Below, in pieces: positions 41,656-50,228 of a DNA stretch of 64,000 nucleotides; position 1 is the stretch's first letter, and every line of letters starts with the position of its first letter. Source of the DNA: Pseudaeromonas aegiceratis (GTDB lineage Bacteria; Pseudomonadota; Gammaproteobacteria; Enterobacterales; Aeromonadaceae); NCBI RefSeq assembly GCF_046254905.1, contig NZ_CP158016.1, positions 1,736,001 to 1,800,000 on the forward strand, given 5' to 3'. The position numbers were made by a program, and so were the translations under genes. The notes under the pieces were generated by a model. That model saw only the letters and a list, made by a program, of their open reading frames with translations, did not search any database and was not told the origin of the DNA.

Positions 41656-41746
41656 AAAAAGACCAGGTACGAAATCCTTGTACCTGGTTCAGGGGAATGA
41701 GCTCATAACGAGCTCAGATGGAAATTCAGGTGAACTAAGTCAACAC
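41654..41746 (-). ncRNA. sdsR: SdsR (RyeB) small RNA
   Basis: A minus-strand RNA of about 93 bases between the DeoR-type gene and msrC. Its 3' half has the arrangement of E. coli SdsR: a GAGCTC/GAGCTC stem with a 5-base loop, a single-stranded CATTCCCCTGAACC, then the terminator stem ACCAGGTAC/GTACCTGGT with an AAGGATTTC loop and U7. E. coli SdsR has CATTTCCCTGGACC, then a similar stem around AGGAA and U7. A sigma-S-type -10 lies six bases upstream. SdsR is an abundant stationary-phase, Hfq-dependent regulator of mRNAs for porins and mutS. In E. coli it lies a few kilobases from prc-proQ-msrC. The T-run overlaps the stop codon of the opposite gene. Confidence 0.85.
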
Positions 41747-41751
41747 TCCAA

Positions 41752-41758
41752 AGTGTAG
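41752..41758 (-). promoter_or_regulatory. Sigma-S-type -10 element of sdsR
   Basis: CTACACT on the minus strand fits the extended sigma-S -10 consensus (C at -13, then TAYACT). It is positioned six to seven bases before the inferred 5' end of the sRNA. Confidence 0.7.
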
Positions 41759-41948
41759 TCGCGGTTTTCGACGCCGCCAGTTTTTGCGCTAGGGTGATAA
41801 GGGCGCGGCGCAGGGTAATCGGCAGCGGCTGCTTGCGCTTAGAGCACGGCGTGACCGTTCGACGATAAGACATCCATCGGGGGATTGCCTCGGTCCGGTC
41901 GGCCCATTAAGGTAATGTCCCTTAGGAATCGTTACACACGGGATAAAA

Positions 41949-42443
41949 ATGTCAGATTTTTACACCAGCCTCTGCGCCCAGGCCCGCGCCTTGACACAGG
42001 ATGAACCGGATCTGGTGGCCAACCTGTCCAATATCAGCGCACTGCTCAATCTCTGCCTGCCGGATCTGAACTGGGTGGGCTTTTACCTGCGACGCAGCCC
42101 TGAGATCCTGGTGTTGGGTCCCTTCCAGGGCAAACCGGCCTGCCTGCGTATCCCCCTGGGCCAGGGCGTGTGTGGCACCGCCGCCGCAAGCGGTCAGGTA
42201 CAAAGAGTGGCCAATGTGCATGAGTTTGCTGGCCATATTGCCTGCGATGCGGCCAGCAATGCTGAAATCGTTTTACCCATCTTCGCCCAGGGGCAGGTGA
42301 TGGCGGTACTGGATATTGACAGTCCGTCCTTAAACCGCTTTTCTGCCGAGGATGAAGCCGGCTTATCGGAACTGGTCAAATTGTTGGAAAATTTGGACTG
42401 GAGTCAGGCAAGCTGCTCGCAATTAGGTGCGCCCTCCTTATAA
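41949..42443 (+). CDS. msrC: Free methionine-(R)-sulfoxide reductase
   Basis: MsrC (YebR, fRMsr) reduces free methionine-R-sulfoxide with thioredoxin, using a GAF-domain fold. The 164-residue protein has the three conserved cysteines at positions 65, 75 and 99, with the same 10 and 24 residue spacings as Cys84, Cys94 and Cys118 of E. coli. They lie in ACLRIPLGQGVCGTAA and GHIACDAASNAEIVLPI. The DFYTSLCAQARALTQ start and LNWVGFYLRR are typical. It precedes proQ by 55 bases, as in E. coli. Confidence 0.94.
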   Translation: MSDFYTSLCAQARALTQDEPDLVANLSNISALLNLCLPDLNWVGFYLRRSPEILVLGPFQGKPACLRIPLGQGVCGTAAASGQVQRVANVHEFAGHIACDAASNAEIVLPIFAQGQVMAVLDIDSPSLNRFSAEDEAGLSELVKLLENLDWSQASCSQLGAPSL

Positions 42444-42498
42444 TAGGCCGCTGAGTTACCCTGGGCCGGAGCCCCATTTTCATCATCCAAGGTTATCA

Positions 42499-43056
42499 AT
42501 GGACAACAACGAAAAGCTTAAGAGCAGCAAAGAGCTGATCGCCTACCTCGCAGAACGTTTCCCCGCCTGTTTCATCGCCGAAGGGGAAGCAAAACCCCTG
42601 AAGATTGGCATCTTTCAGGATCTGGCCGAACGTCTGGCGGACGATCCCAAGGTCTCCAAGACCATGCTGCGTACCGCCCTGCGTCAATACACCTCCAGCT
42701 GGCGTTACCTGCACGGCATCAAGCCGGGTGAGTTTCGTGTCGATCTGGACGGCAACCCGGGCGAGGCCCTCACCGAGGAGCATGTGGAGCACGCCAAGCA
42801 GGCTCTGAAGGAGAGCAAGGACAAGGTGTTTGCCAGCCGTCGCGTCAACACCAAGGAAAAGAAGCCTGCCAAGCCCCGTCGCGAGGCGCGGCCCAAGCTG
42901 GATCCGGCGACCCTGAAGAACGGTCAGCAGGTGAAGGTCGTGGTGGGCAAGGCACCGGTGCCGGCCACCATCAAGGAAGTGACCCGCGATGACGTGCAGG
43001 TGGAACTGGCCAGCGGAATGCTTGTCAGAGTCAATGTCGAGCGAATCGTTCTTTAA
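42499..43056 (+). CDS. proQ: RNA chaperone ProQ
   Basis: ProQ is a global RNA-binding protein with a FinO-like domain. Residues about 1-120 form that domain: SSKELIAYLAERFPACFIAEGEAKPLKIGIFQDL, TMLRTALRQYTSSWRYL, and FRVDLDGNPGEALTEEHVEHA. A short Lys/Arg-rich linker (KEKKPAKPRREARPK) leads to the C-terminal Tudor-like domain (NGQQVKVVVGKAPVPATIKEVTRDDVQVEL). At 185 residues it is shorter than E. coli ProQ (232) because the linker is reduced. ATG 42499 is the family start; the frame extending upstream into msrC is not used. prc follows by 17 bases. Confidence 0.94.
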   Translation: MDNNEKLKSSKELIAYLAERFPACFIAEGEAKPLKIGIFQDLAERLADDPKVSKTMLRTALRQYTSSWRYLHGIKPGEFRVDLDGNPGEALTEEHVEHAKQALKESKDKVFASRRVNTKEKKPAKPRREARPKLDPATLKNGQQVKVVVGKAPVPATIKEVTRDDVQVELASGMLVRVNVERIVL

Positions 43057-43073
43057 CCCTTGGGAGTAAGCCC

Positions 43074-45083
43074 TTGAGACAGCGTCTGATCCGTGTGTCC
43101 CTGTTGGCTGCCGGCCTGTTGTCTTGCGGGATGACACTGGCGGTTACACCTACCATTGAAGCCTCCAAATTGCCCAACTTGGTGCAGGAAGAGCAGCATG
43201 CCACCGCCAGCAAACGGATCACCGCGCTGTTTACCCGTAGCCATTACAAGCGGTTTGACCTGAACGATGCCTTCTCCAATCAGATCTTCGATCTCTATCT
43301 GGAGAGCCTGGATTACAACCGCAACATCTTCACCCAGGCCGACATCGCCAGCTTTGCCCCGTACCGCACCCGCCTGGATGATGCCCTGAGCGCCGGCGAG
43401 TTGGGCCCGGCCTACGACATCTACAACCTAAACCTCAAGCGGCGCTATGAGCGTTACGCCTATGCGCTCTCCCTGCTGGATACCCCCATGACCTTCGATG
43501 GTGACGAGGAGTATCAGTTTGATCGCAGCAAGGAGCCCTGGCCCAAGGATCAGGCGGAGCTGGACGCCCTGTGGCGGCTGAAGGTGAAGGCAGAGGCGCT
43601 CAGCCTCAAGCTGACGGGCAAACAGTGGCCGGAGATCAAGGAGCTGCTGGGCAAGCGCTATAACAACGCCATCAAGCGGCTGACCCAGAGTGAAAGCGAG
43701 GATGTGTTCCAGACCCTGATGACCGCCTTCTCCCGCGGTATCGAGCCCCATACCAGCTATCTGTCGCCCCGCAATGCCGACCGCTTCAACAGTGAGATGA
43801 ACCTCTCCCTCGAGGGGATTGGTGCCGTGCTGCAGGCGGACGATGATTTCACCGTGGTGCGCTCCCTGGTGCCGGGCGGTCCGGCGGATCTCTCCAAGCA
43901 GATCAAGCCCGATGACAAGATCACCGGGGTCGGCCAGGAAGAGGGCAGCATGGTGGACATCGTCGGTTGGCGACTGGATGATGTGGTGGACCTCATCAAG
44001 GGTCCCAAGGGCACCAAGGTCCGCCTGGAGATCCAGCGTGGCAAGGGCGCCAGCAACCAGACCCAGGTCATCGAACTGCAGCGCGACAAGGTGCGTCTGG
44101 AAGACAGAGCCGCCAAGTCCAAGGTGATCACCGCCGAAGGCAAGAAGATTGGCGTCATTGAGGTGCCCAGCTTCTATGTCAACCTGCACCTGGATGTGAT
44201 CAAGGAGCTGGACAAGCTCAAGGCCGAAGGTATTCAGGGTCTGCTGATCGACCTGCGTGGCAACGGGGGCGGGGCTCTGACCGAAGCCACGGATCTCACC
44301 GGCCTGTTTATGACCTCCGGGCCCGTGGTGCAGATCCGCGATGCCATGGGGCGGGTCTCGGTCAACGAGGACGACGACAACAAGATCTATTACGACGGTC
44401 CCATGACGGTGCTGATCGATCGCTACAGCGCCTCCGCCTCCGAGATCTTCGCCGCTGCCTTGAAGGACTATGGCCGCGCCCTGATCCTGGGGGAGAACTC
44501 CTTCGGCAAGGGGACGGTGCAACAGCACAGAGCCCTGGGCAAGGTGTATGACTTCTTCGACCATCCCTTGGGCCACGTGCAGTACACCATCGCCAAGTTC
44601 TACCGCATCAACGGCGGCAGCACCCAGAACAAGGGGGTAGTACCGGACATCGCCTTCCCGGCTATCATAGATCCAAAGGAGACCGGCGAGAGCGTCGAAC
44701 TCAACGCCCTGCCGTGGGACAGCATAGATCCGGCCGGTTACCAGCGTCTGGGGGACTACAGCGCACTGCTGTCATCCCTGCAGAAGCGACACGACAGCCG
44801 GGTGGCCAAGGATCCCGAGTTCCGCTACGTGCAACAGGACATCCAGTGGTATCAGGAAGAGAAGCAGAAGACCCGCATCTCCCTGAACGAGCAGGCCCGT
44901 CTCAAGGAGCGCGATGCCCTGGACGCCCGCCTGCTGGCACGCACCAACGAGCGGTTGCAGCGCCTGGGCAAGCCGGTGGTCAAATCCCTGGATGATGTGC
45001 CAACGGATATCGAGTTTCCAGACGGTTATCTGGACGAAGCCGGGAACATCACGGCAGATCTGGTGACGCTGAGCCATCATTAG
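43074..45083 (+). CDS. prc: Tail-specific periplasmic protease
   Basis: Prc (Tsp) is a periplasmic serine-lysine protease that degrades proteins with nonpolar C-termini and trims FtsI; with NlpI it controls MepS. The 669-residue precursor has a signal peptide (LIRVSLLAAGLLSCGMTLA). A PDZ domain lies near residues 240-330 (LEGIGAVLQADDDFTVVRSL). The catalytic pair is Ser454 in YSASASEIF and Lys479 in SFGKGTVQ, 25 residues apart as in E. coli. GGGAG seven bases before a TTG start at 43074 makes TTG the likely initiator. It is the third gene of an msrC-proQ-prc group and ends with a strong terminator. Confidence 0.95.
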   Translation: MRQRLIRVSLLAAGLLSCGMTLAVTPTIEASKLPNLVQEEQHATASKRITALFTRSHYKRFDLNDAFSNQIFDLYLESLDYNRNIFTQADIASFAPYRTRLDDALSAGELGPAYDIYNLNLKRRYERYAYALSLLDTPMTFDGDEEYQFDRSKEPWPKDQAELDALWRLKVKAEALSLKLTGKQWPEIKELLGKRYNNAIKRLTQSESEDVFQTLMTAFSRGIEPHTSYLSPRNADRFNSEMNLSLEGIGAVLQADDDFTVVRSLVPGGPADLSKQIKPDDKITGVGQEEGSMVDIVGWRLDDVVDLIKGPKGTKVRLEIQRGKGASNQTQVIELQRDKVRLEDRAAKSKVITAEGKKIGVIEVPSFYVNLHLDVIKELDKLKAEGIQGLLIDLRGNGGGALTEATDLTGLFMTSGPVVQIRDAMGRVSVNEDDDNKIYYDGPMTVLIDRYSASASEIFAAALKDYGRALILGENSFGKGTVQQHRALGKVYDFFDHPLGHVQYTIAKFYRINGGSTQNKGVVPDIAFPAIIDPKETGESVELNALPWDSIDPAGYQRLGDYSALLSSLQKRHDSRVAKDPEFRYVQQDIQWYQEEKQKTRISLNEQARLKERDALDARLLARTNERLQRLGKPVVKSLDDVPTDIEFPDGYLDEAGNITADLVTLSHH

Positions 45084-45097
45084 CGCAAGATGTGCTG

Positions 45098-45125
45098 AAA
45101 AAGGCGACCCCTGGGTCGCCTTTTT
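45098..45125 (+). terminator. Intrinsic terminator of prc
   Basis: AAAAAGGCGACCC and GGGTCGCCTTTTT around CT, ending in T6, 14 bases after prc. Confidence 0.92.
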
Positions 45126-45258
45126 TCTACCTGAACCCCGAGATTTTGCGCCGCTGGGCCGCCGTATAGCCCTTTGCTATTTGGCACTGACGGTGATTAA
45201 GAAGATAATTAACTGATAACGCTAGCCTTGTTGCTTCATCTTACCTAGAGGGAATTCC

Positions 45259-47871
45259 ATGACCCAGTTGCCTTCTCGTCAGGAAAAATACCGTCTCGAT
45301 TATCAGCCGCCGCTGTACTGGATCGACAGCATCAATCTGGATGTGGATCTGCAGGATAACGCCACCCGGGTGGTGGCCATCAGCCAGGTGCGCCGCAACG
45401 GCGACCACTACGAACCCCTGGTGCTGGACGGCGAGGATCTCACCCTGTGCAAGGTGGCGGTGAACGGCCAGCCCTGGAGTGCCTACCTGGCCGAGCCCGG
45501 CAAGCTGACCCTGAGCCAGCTGCCTGCAGAGTTTGTGCTGACCATAGAGACGCAGATCGATCCGGCTGGCAACACGGCGCTGGAGGGTCTCTACCAGTCG
45601 GGTTCCGCCTTCTGTACCCAGTGTGAGGCCGAGGGCTTCCGCCGCATCACCTATTATCTGGACCGCCCGGATGTGCTGGCGCGCTTCTCCACCCGGATCA
45701 GTGCCGACGCGACCCGCTTTCCCTTCCTGCTGTCCAACGGTAACCGCACCGGCAGCGGCACCCTGGCCGATGGCCGGCATTGGGTCAGCTGGCAGGATCC
45801 CTTCCCGAAACCCTGCTATCTGTTTGCCCTGGTGGCCGGCGACTTCGACGTGTTGCAAGACAGCTTCACCACCCAAAGCGGGCGTCAGGTGGCGCTGGAG
45901 CTGTATGTGGACAAGGGCAATCTGGACCGCGCCGGCCATGCCATGGAGAGTCTGAAGAAGTCCATGGCCTGGGACGAGTCACGCTTTGGTCTGGAGTACG
46001 ATCTGGACATCTACATGATAGTCGCGGTGGATTTCTTCAACATGGGCGCCATGGAGAACAAGGGGCTCAATGTCTTCAACGCCAAGTTTGTGCTGGCCAA
46101 TCCCCAAACCGCCACCGACACCGATTACTTCGACATAGAGCGGGTGATCGGTCATGAATATTTCCACAACTGGACCGGCAACCGGGTGACCTGCCGCGAC
46201 TGGTTCCAGCTCAGCCTCAAGGAAGGCCTGACGGTCTTTCGGGATCAGGAGTTCTCCTCCGACGTGGGTTCCCGCGGTCTGAACCGGATCCGCAATGCGC
46301 GCCTGGTGCAGGGGGCCCAGTTTGCCGAAGATGCCGGCCCCATGGCCCATCCCATCCGCCCGGATGTGGTGATCGAGATGAATAACTTCTACACCCTGAC
46401 GGTCTACGAGAAAGGCGCGGAAGTCATTCGCATGCTGCATACCCTGTTGGGTGAGGCGGCCTTCCAGGCCGGGATGCGATGCTATCTGGGGCGTCACGAT
46501 GGTCAGGCGGCCACCTGCGAGGACTTTGTCTGCGCCATGGAGGAGGCCTCCGGCCGGGATCTCAAGCAGTTCCGTCGCTGGTACAGCCAGGCCGGCACGC
46601 CTGTGCTGACGGTACGGGACGAATATGATGCCCAGCGGCAGATTTATCGCCTGCAGGTCAGTCAAGCTACGCCGCCCACCCCCCGTCAGGCCGAGAAGCT
46701 GCCGTTGCATATTCCCTTGAGCCTGGCGCTTTACGACTGCCAGGGCGCTGTGATCTCCTCGGACGGGCAGCCGGTGGATCGGGTGCTGGATGTCCAGCAA
46801 GCCCAGCAGACCTTCGAATTTACCGGCATCGCTCAGCGGCCGACGCCGGCCCTGCTGCAGGAATTCTCCGCCCCGGTGCGGTTGGATTATCCCTTCACCT
46901 CAGAGCAACTTACCCTGTTGCTGGGGCATGCCCACAACGACTACAGCCGCTGGGATGCGGCCCAGCGCCTGGTGCAGCAGTGGATCCATGATGCCGTGCC
47001 GCAACTGGCGCAGCACCAGTCGCCGGCCGTCCCGGAGACCTTGGCCCTGGCCCTGCAGCAGGTGCTGTTGGATAGCCAACTGGATGCGGCGCTGCGCGCC
47101 GAGATCCTGAGCCTGCCTAGCGAAAGCAGCCTGCTGGAAACCTTCGCGCAGGTGGACGTGGATCTGCTGCATCAGGCACGGCAGCAGTTGTTGCAGTCGC
47201 TGGCCACCGCGATGCAGCCTGCGCTGTTGTCCACCTACCGTGCCTGTCAGCAAGGCTGGGAAGGCCTGTCTGCCGAAGCCGTCGGTCAGCGGGCCTTGGC
47301 CGGTGTCTGTCTGTTACTGCTGAGTCTGGCGGATCCTGTGCTCGGCGACGAGCTGGTGCGAGGCCAGTGGCGTGAGCAGACCGGCATGACCCTGCGCCTG
47401 GCGGCGCTGCAGGCCGCCAACCAGGCTCAGCTGCCCTGTCGGGATACCCTGATGGGCGAGTTTGAAAGCCAGTGGCAACAAGATGGCCTGGTGATGGACA
47501 ACTGGTTCCGTCTGCAGGCCCAGACCCCGGTTGATGCCTTGACCAAGGTGCGCAGCCTGTTGAGCCACCCCAGTTTCAGCCTCAGCAATCCCAACCGAAC
47601 CCGGGCCTTGGTGGGTACCTTCTGTGCCGCCAATCCGGTGGCCTTCCATGCCAAAAACGGTTCCGGTTATGCCTTCCTGGCGGAGATCCTCACCGAACTG
47701 AACCGCACCAATCCCCAGGTGGCATCACGGCTGATCACACCGCTCATTCAGTTCCAGCGGCTGGATGCCGATCGCCAGCAGTTGGTGCGTCAAACGCTAC
47801 AGCGCCTGGCCGGCCTGCCGGATCTGGCGCGAGACCTGTTCGAGAAGATCGAGCGGGCCTTGAGCCTATGA
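45259..47871 (+). CDS. pepN: Aminopeptidase N
   Basis: PepN is the major cytosolic zinc aminopeptidase (M1 family), releasing N-terminal residues with broad specificity. The 870-residue protein matches the E. coli enzyme (870). The exopeptidase motif GAMENKGLNVFN is followed by the zinc motif HEYFHNWTGNR (His299, Glu300, His303) and the third ligand in LKEGLTVFRDQEF. The N-terminal beta domain ends near the YYLDRPDVLARFSTRI block, and the C-terminal helical domain fills residues 550-870. AGAGGGAATTCC precedes ATG 45259. It begins the conserved pepN to ycbZ block. Confidence 0.97.
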   Translation: MTQLPSRQEKYRLDYQPPLYWIDSINLDVDLQDNATRVVAISQVRRNGDHYEPLVLDGEDLTLCKVAVNGQPWSAYLAEPGKLTLSQLPAEFVLTIETQIDPAGNTALEGLYQSGSAFCTQCEAEGFRRITYYLDRPDVLARFSTRISADATRFPFLLSNGNRTGSGTLADGRHWVSWQDPFPKPCYLFALVAGDFDVLQDSFTTQSGRQVALELYVDKGNLDRAGHAMESLKKSMAWDESRFGLEYDLDIYMIVAVDFFNMGAMENKGLNVFNAKFVLANPQTATDTDYFDIERVIGHEYFHNWTGNRVTCRDWFQLSLKEGLTVFRDQEFSSDVGSRGLNRIRNARLVQGAQFAEDAGPMAHPIRPDVVIEMNNFYTLTVYEKGAEVIRMLHTLLGEAAFQAGMRCYLGRHDGQAATCEDFVCAMEEASGRDLKQFRRWYSQAGTPVLTVRDEYDAQRQIYRLQVSQATPPTPRQAEKLPLHIPLSLALYDCQGAVISSDGQPVDRVLDVQQAQQTFEFTGIAQRPTPALLQEFSAPVRLDYPFTSEQLTLLLGHAHNDYSRWDAAQRLVQQWIHDAVPQLAQHQSPAVPETLALALQQVLLDSQLDAALRAEILSLPSESSLLETFAQVDVDLLHQARQQLLQSLATAMQPALLSTYRACQQGWEGLSAEAVGQRALAGVCLLLLSLADPVLGDELVRGQWREQTGMTLRLAALQAANQAQLPCRDTLMGEFESQWQQDGLVMDNWFRLQAQTPVDALTKVRSLLSHPSFSLSNPNRTRALVGTFCAANPVAFHAKNGSGYAFLAEILTELNRTNPQVASRLITPLIQFQRLDADRQQLVRQTLQRLAGLPDLARDLFEKIERALSL

Positions 47872-47903
47872 GATTGAAGGAGGCGGGCGCGGCCCGATAG
47901 GTC

Positions 47904-48125
47904 ATGCTTCATTACACCTTTGTGCTTAACCTGACCGCCGAGCAGATACTGCCGTACTACCGTGGACAGGCCAAGCGGTTGTCGGTGATGAGCGAACAGG
48001 GGCTGCGGCTGGAGTTGCCTGCCGAGCGGCTGCGGCCCTTCGTGACCAGCTACGGGATCCGCGGTCGCTTTCGTCTCACCACGGAAGATAATCACAGCTT
48101 TCTTGATCTGGAGCGGTTGACCTGA
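47904..48125 (+). CDS. DUF2835 family protein
   Basis: A 73-residue basic protein: YTFVLNLTAEQILPYYRGQAKRLSVMSEQGLRLELPAERLRPFVTSYGIRGRFRL. The LTAEQILPYYRG and LRPFVTSYGIRGRFRLT blocks identify DUF2835, a short protein common in gammaproteobacteria with no known function. It has no signal peptide or membrane segment. It lies 32 bases after pepN on the same strand, with an intrinsic terminator following, so it is probably cotranscribed with pepN. E. coli has no gene at this spot. Confidence 0.82.
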   Translation: MLHYTFVLNLTAEQILPYYRGQAKRLSVMSEQGLRLELPAERLRPFVTSYGIRGRFRLTTEDNHSFLDLERLT

Positions 48126-48145
48126 TCTCCTGGATGGATGCAAAG

Positions 48146-48181
48146 GCGGGCAAATGTCGCTACCATGTGCCCGCTTTTTTT
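48146..48181 (+). terminator. Intrinsic terminator after the DUF2835 gene
   Basis: GCGGGCA and TGCCCGC arms around a 15-base loop, then seven T. Confidence 0.75.
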
Positions 48182-48206
48182 ATGCCGTCTGCCTGCGCGC
48201 GGCACA

Positions 48207-48222
48207 GGGCAAACGTTATGAT
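48207..48222. promoter_or_regulatory. Possible PurR operator and -10 of pyrD
   Basis: GGGCAAACGTTATGAT contains the PurR core GCAAACGTT and overlaps a TTATGAT -10-like hexamer 20 bases before pyrD. E. coli pyrD is PurR-repressed. The outer bases fit poorly. Confidence 0.45.
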
Positions 48223-48243
48223 CCCCACTGTTAAGGAGCCGAC

Positions 48244-49254
48244 ATGTTTTACTCACTGGCCCGTCACTGCCTGTTCAAGCTTGATCCGGAAGTGGCCCAT
48301 GAGCTGACCATCAAACAACTCTCCTGGCTGGCCAATACGCCCCTGGACTGCTTCTTTCGTCAGCGCGTTCCCAGTCGTCCCGTGCAGGTCATGGGGCTGA
48401 CCTTTGACAATCCCGTGGGTCTGGCCGCCGGCCTGGACAAGGATGGCGAATGTATCGATGCCTTCGGCGCCATGGGCTTTGGCTTTATCGAAGTGGGGAC
48501 CGTCACCCCCAGGCCGCAACCTGGCAATGATAAGCCGCGCCTATTCCGGGTGATCCCGGCGCAAGGCATCATCAATCGCATGGGCTTTAATAACAAGGGT
48601 GTGGATCATCTGGTCGAGCAGGTAAAAAAGAGCCGCTATAAAGGGATCCTGGGGATCAATATCGGCAAAAATAAAGATACGCCCATCGAGCAGGGTAAAG
48701 ACGATTATTTGATCTGCATGGACAAGGTATATGCCTATGCCGGTTATATTGCGATCAATATTTCTTCACCCAACACGCCGGATCTGCGTAAATTGCAGTA
48801 CGGTGAGGCACTGGACGAATTGCTGGCCGCCCTCAAGGCTCGGCAGACCGAGTTGGCAGAGAAACATAATAAATACGTTCCTCTGGCGGTAAAGATCGCT
48901 CCGGATCTTACTCACGACGAAATAGATCAGATCGCCGACTCCTTGATTAAGAACGGCATCGACGGGGTGATCGCCACCAATACCACCCTGGATCGTGAGA
49001 TGATCTTCGACATGCCCCATGCCATCGAGGCCGGTGGCTTGAGTGGCCGCCCGCTGCAGAGCAAGAGCACCGAGGTCATTCGTTATTTGGCCGGTCGACT
49101 GGCGGGCAAGCTGCCCATCATTGGGGTAGGGGGCATTGATTCGGCCATGGCCGCGCGCGAGAAGATAGACGCCGGGGCTCAATTGGTCCAAATTTATTCC
49201 GGTTTTATTTATCGTGGTCCGCCGCTGGTAAAAGAATTGGTGGAAAACATTTAA
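48244..49254 (+). CDS. pyrD: Dihydroorotate dehydrogenase (quinone), class 2
   Basis: PyrD oxidises dihydroorotate to orotate, passing electrons to the quinone pool, on the inner face of the cytoplasmic membrane. The 336-residue protein has the N-terminal amphipathic membrane-binding region (MFYSLARHCLFKLDPEVAHELTI). FMN and substrate motifs follow: NPVGLAAGLDKDGECIDAFGAMGFGFIEVGTVTPRPQPGN, INRMGFNNKG, and NISSPNTPDLRKLQ, which carries the catalytic serine of class 2 enzymes. The C-terminus IGVGGIDSAMAAREKI is standard. AGGAG precedes ATG 48244. The central part is less GC-rich than neighbouring genes. Confidence 0.97.
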   Translation: MFYSLARHCLFKLDPEVAHELTIKQLSWLANTPLDCFFRQRVPSRPVQVMGLTFDNPVGLAAGLDKDGECIDAFGAMGFGFIEVGTVTPRPQPGNDKPRLFRVIPAQGIINRMGFNNKGVDHLVEQVKKSRYKGILGINIGKNKDTPIEQGKDDYLICMDKVYAYAGYIAINISSPNTPDLRKLQYGEALDELLAALKARQTELAEKHNKYVPLAVKIAPDLTHDEIDQIADSLIKNGIDGVIATNTTLDREMIFDMPHAIEAGGLSGRPLQSKSTEVIRYLAGRLAGKLPIIGVGGIDSAMAAREKIDAGAQLVQIYSGFIYRGPPLVKELVENI

Positions 49255-49343
49255 AAAATATGACCAGTCCCGCATGAATAGTTTGAATCTTGTTTGCCGA
49301 ATCATTAATCTGATTGGGCATGGAACAAACAACGAGACTGGTC

Positions 49344-49883
49344 ATGATTCTTCTTCCCGACGATCAATGGCGCTGGTGTTATGATGAAGGGCGTGACAAG
49401 TTGCTGCTCGACCTGACGGACGAGATGCAATTTGAAACTGCCTACCAGGCCAAACAGCTTTCCCCGTCTGCTCGCCAATCTCATCCTTTTTCGCTTGAGG
49501 ATGCTAGTTACTATTTTCACCTGCTGGAATGCATCGGTGAGCTGCCATTTTCTGAACCCGAACGTGTCCAACTGGTATTGAATGCCATCGCCTATTGCCG
49601 CTTTGGTAAGCCCACCATGCCGCAAAGCTGGTATTTCAAAGAGGTGGGACTGCAGCATACGCAGCCGCTGCTTGGCGAGGTTTTCAGCCTGATTGCCGAG
49701 CAGGGGCACGGGGATTTTCTGGTGATTGAACCCGGCGACAAGGCCTCGGTCTGCCTGTTCCTGGGGGATCAGTTGCCCCTGGCGGAAGACAAATGCCTGC
49801 GCCACGCCGCCGTCATCAAGGTGATGAACAACCGCTTGGTGCCGTTTCACGCCGTCTGTAGCGCCGTGCTGCGCCTGGCCTGA
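49344..49883 (+). CDS. zapC: Cell-division protein ZapC
   Basis: ZapC binds FtsZ and promotes bundling of its filaments at the division ring. The protein of about 179 residues begins MILLPDDQWRWCYDEGRDKLLLDL, aligning with the MRIKPDDNWRWYYDEEHDRMMLDL start of E. coli ZapC (180 residues), which is why ATG 49344 is preferred to ATG 49320. Further shared blocks are VQLVLNAIAYCRFGKPTMPQSW and HAAVIKVMNNRL. It follows pyrD by about 90 bases, the E. coli order. ZapC is only moderately conserved, so synteny is an important support. Confidence 0.9.
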   Translation: MILLPDDQWRWCYDEGRDKLLLDLTDEMQFETAYQAKQLSPSARQSHPFSLEDASYYFHLLECIGELPFSEPERVQLVLNAIAYCRFGKPTMPQSWYFKEVGLQHTQPLLGEVFSLIAEQGHGDFLVIEPGDKASVCLFLGDQLPLAEDKCLRHAAVIKVMNNRLVPFHAVCSAVLRLA

Positions 49884-49927
49884 GTAAGTCGTCGCGGTCC
49901 AGCCTTCGAGTCGATGAAATTGGACGC

Positions 49928-49954
49928 AAAAAAACGCCGCAAGATGCGGCGTTT
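49928..49954. terminator. Bidirectional terminator between zapC and the tRNA
   Basis: AACGCCGC and GCGGCGTT around AAGAT. Seven T follow on the minus strand, right after the tRNA, and four on the plus strand. Confidence 0.85.
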
Positions 49955-49960
49955 TCTATT

Positions 49961-50037
<77 letters not shown>

Positions 50038-50051
50038 TCTGATGGAGGCGC

Positions 50052-50080
50052 ATATTAGGCGCCTTGCCGCCCCCTGGCAA
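50052..50080 (-). promoter_or_regulatory. Promoter of the initiator tRNA gene
   Basis: On the minus strand TTGCCA (-35) and TAATAT (-10) are exactly 17 bases apart. The discriminator after the -10 is GC-rich (GCGCC), as in stringently controlled stable-RNA promoters. Confidence 0.75.
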
Positions 50081-50228
50081 CCTCTAATTTGTCACGGCCG
50101 TGCGTTTGCTGATTAAATGACCGATTGCCCAAGGTGCCACCCGGCGTCATTTTTTAGCGAAGGGGAGGGCAGGGCCGCGGGCTTAGGGTATAATGCCCGG
50201 CCCACTGCACGTACCTCTATGGCTGTAT

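Noticed and set aside
41661..41690. Hairpin considered as the terminator of the DeoR-family gene
   Set aside because: The T-run is on the minus-strand side and nothing T-rich follows on the plus strand; it is the terminator of the sRNA instead.
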